Origin: Aliishimia sp045106335
Lineage (GTDB): Bacteria; Pseudomonadota; Alphaproteobacteria; Rhodobacterales; Rhodobacteraceae
Reading direction: 5' to 3'
Assembly: GCA_045106335.1 (NCBI GenBank)
Contig: JBGCEM010000157.1
Location: forward strand, 1 to 43,143
DNA length: 43,143 nucleotides
The notes under the pieces are model-generated. The model searched no databases. It had not been told where the DNA came from and saw only the letters and a list, made by a program, of their open reading frames with translations. A program made the translations under genes and the position numbers. Shown here in pieces: positions 42,811 to 43,143 of the stretch (the stretch's first letter is position 1; each line of letters starts with the position of its first letter).

Positions 42811-43143
42811 TCAGATCGGCAAAGAGCTGTCTTCTTTCAACTGATCCAGCACAATTTGGCTGTGCACGCGCAGCACGGCCTCATGGGGCAAGAGCACGTC
42901 ATGGATCAGCCGGTTCAGCGCGGGCAGGTCTTCGCAAAACACCCGCAGCAGGTAATCCGCATCCCCCGTCATGGACCACGCACTGGTGATTTCTGGGCGC
43001 GTGCGCACCAGCCGGGCGAAGGTCGTCGAGGTTTCGGGGGCATGCAGGTTCAAATGCACTTGGATAAACCCCTGCACGTTTAAGCCCAATTTCTGCGCGC
43101 TCAATCGCGCCACATAGGCCCGCACATAGCCGTCCGCCTCAAG
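42811..43143 (-). CDS. Lrp/AsnC family transcriptional regulator, C-terminal part (start outside window)
   Basis: The reading frame is open to the window edge. It begins LEADGYVRAYVARLSAQKLGL, the usual link after the helix-turn-helix, and continues through FIQVHLNLHAPETSTTFARLVRTRPEITSAWSMTGDADYLLRVFCEDLPALNRLIHDVLLPHEAVLRVHSQIVLDQLKEDSSLPI-type sequence, the amino-acid-binding RAM domain (MTGDADYLLRV). About 111 residues are visible; the helix-turn-helix lies outside. It probably responds to an amino acid, unknown here. Confidence 0.9.
   Translation of the reverse strand, partial: LEADGYVRAYVARLSAQKLGLNVQGFIQVHLNLHAPETSTTFARLVRTRPEITSAWSMTGDADYLLRVFCEDLPALNRLIHDVLLPHEAVLRVHSQIVLDQLKEDSSLPI

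Overview
The window looks like a chromosomal segment of an alphaproteobacterium, most likely the Roseobacter group of the Rhodobacteraceae. Evidence: a complete PhyR/NepR/EcfG general stress module (only known in Alphaproteobacteria), the heterotetrameric sarcosine oxidase order soxBDAG, the NDUFA12 - mlaD - DUF2155 - aat - accC - accB block, GapR, CcmI, and a VPLPA-CTERM protein. About fifty genes are packed tightly on both strands. I see no rRNA, tRNA, CRISPR array, phage genes, transposase or integrase; the only repeats are small intergenic palindromic elements and one 12-bp tandem array.

Left part (1-9.1 kb): the 3' end of a GcvT-domain dehydrogenase, a short repeat element, DUF1289, ruvX and ccmI on the minus strand, then sarcosine oxidase soxB, D, A, G on the plus strand and an Fe-type superoxide dismutase with its own terminator. 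The sox locus serves the last demethylation of glycine betaine breakdown (sarcosine to glycine plus methylene-THF and H2O2). It is unusual in carrying a 400-bp insert between soxB and soxD with a candidate opposite-strand small membrane protein gene.

Stress and proteostasis (9.1-19.4 kb): phoH; a minus-strand operon nepR-ecfG-sensor kinase in which all three genes overlap by ATGA and which is preceded by an EcfG-type promoter; divergent phyR; another receiver-domain regulator; a short-chain dehydrogenase; a photolyase-like flavoprotein with apparently swapped domain order; clpP, clpX; and a Rid-family protein.

Envelope, lipid and transport (19.7-28.8 kb): NDUFA12-like complex I factor, mlaD and DUF2155 on plus; accB-accC-aat on minus, with aat and DUF2155 overlapping tail to tail; then a complete five-gene HAAT-family ABC transporter (Tat-type binding protein, two permeases, two ATPases) with a perfect palindrome after the binding-protein gene and a strong terminator at the operon end.

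Sensing locus (28.9-35.0 kb): an ScfR-like XRE regulator, a receiver protein, a 90-residue membrane protein, a sodium/solute symporter-histidine kinase fusion (CrbS-like) and a SpoA/FliM-FliN-like protein with a Leu-Pro-Asp repeat tail. By family knowledge this suggests acetate or short-chain acyl sensing.

Right part (35.0-43.1 kb): a DUF442/TIGR01244 protein, small conserved-looking proteins, gapR, a kynA-kynU operon ending in a stand-alone Lrp/AsnC effector-binding domain gene, a VPLPA-CTERM surface protein, a KefB/C-type cation/proton antiporter with a TrkA-N domain, a membrane protein of unknown function and the 3' part of an Lrp/AsnC regulator running off the window.
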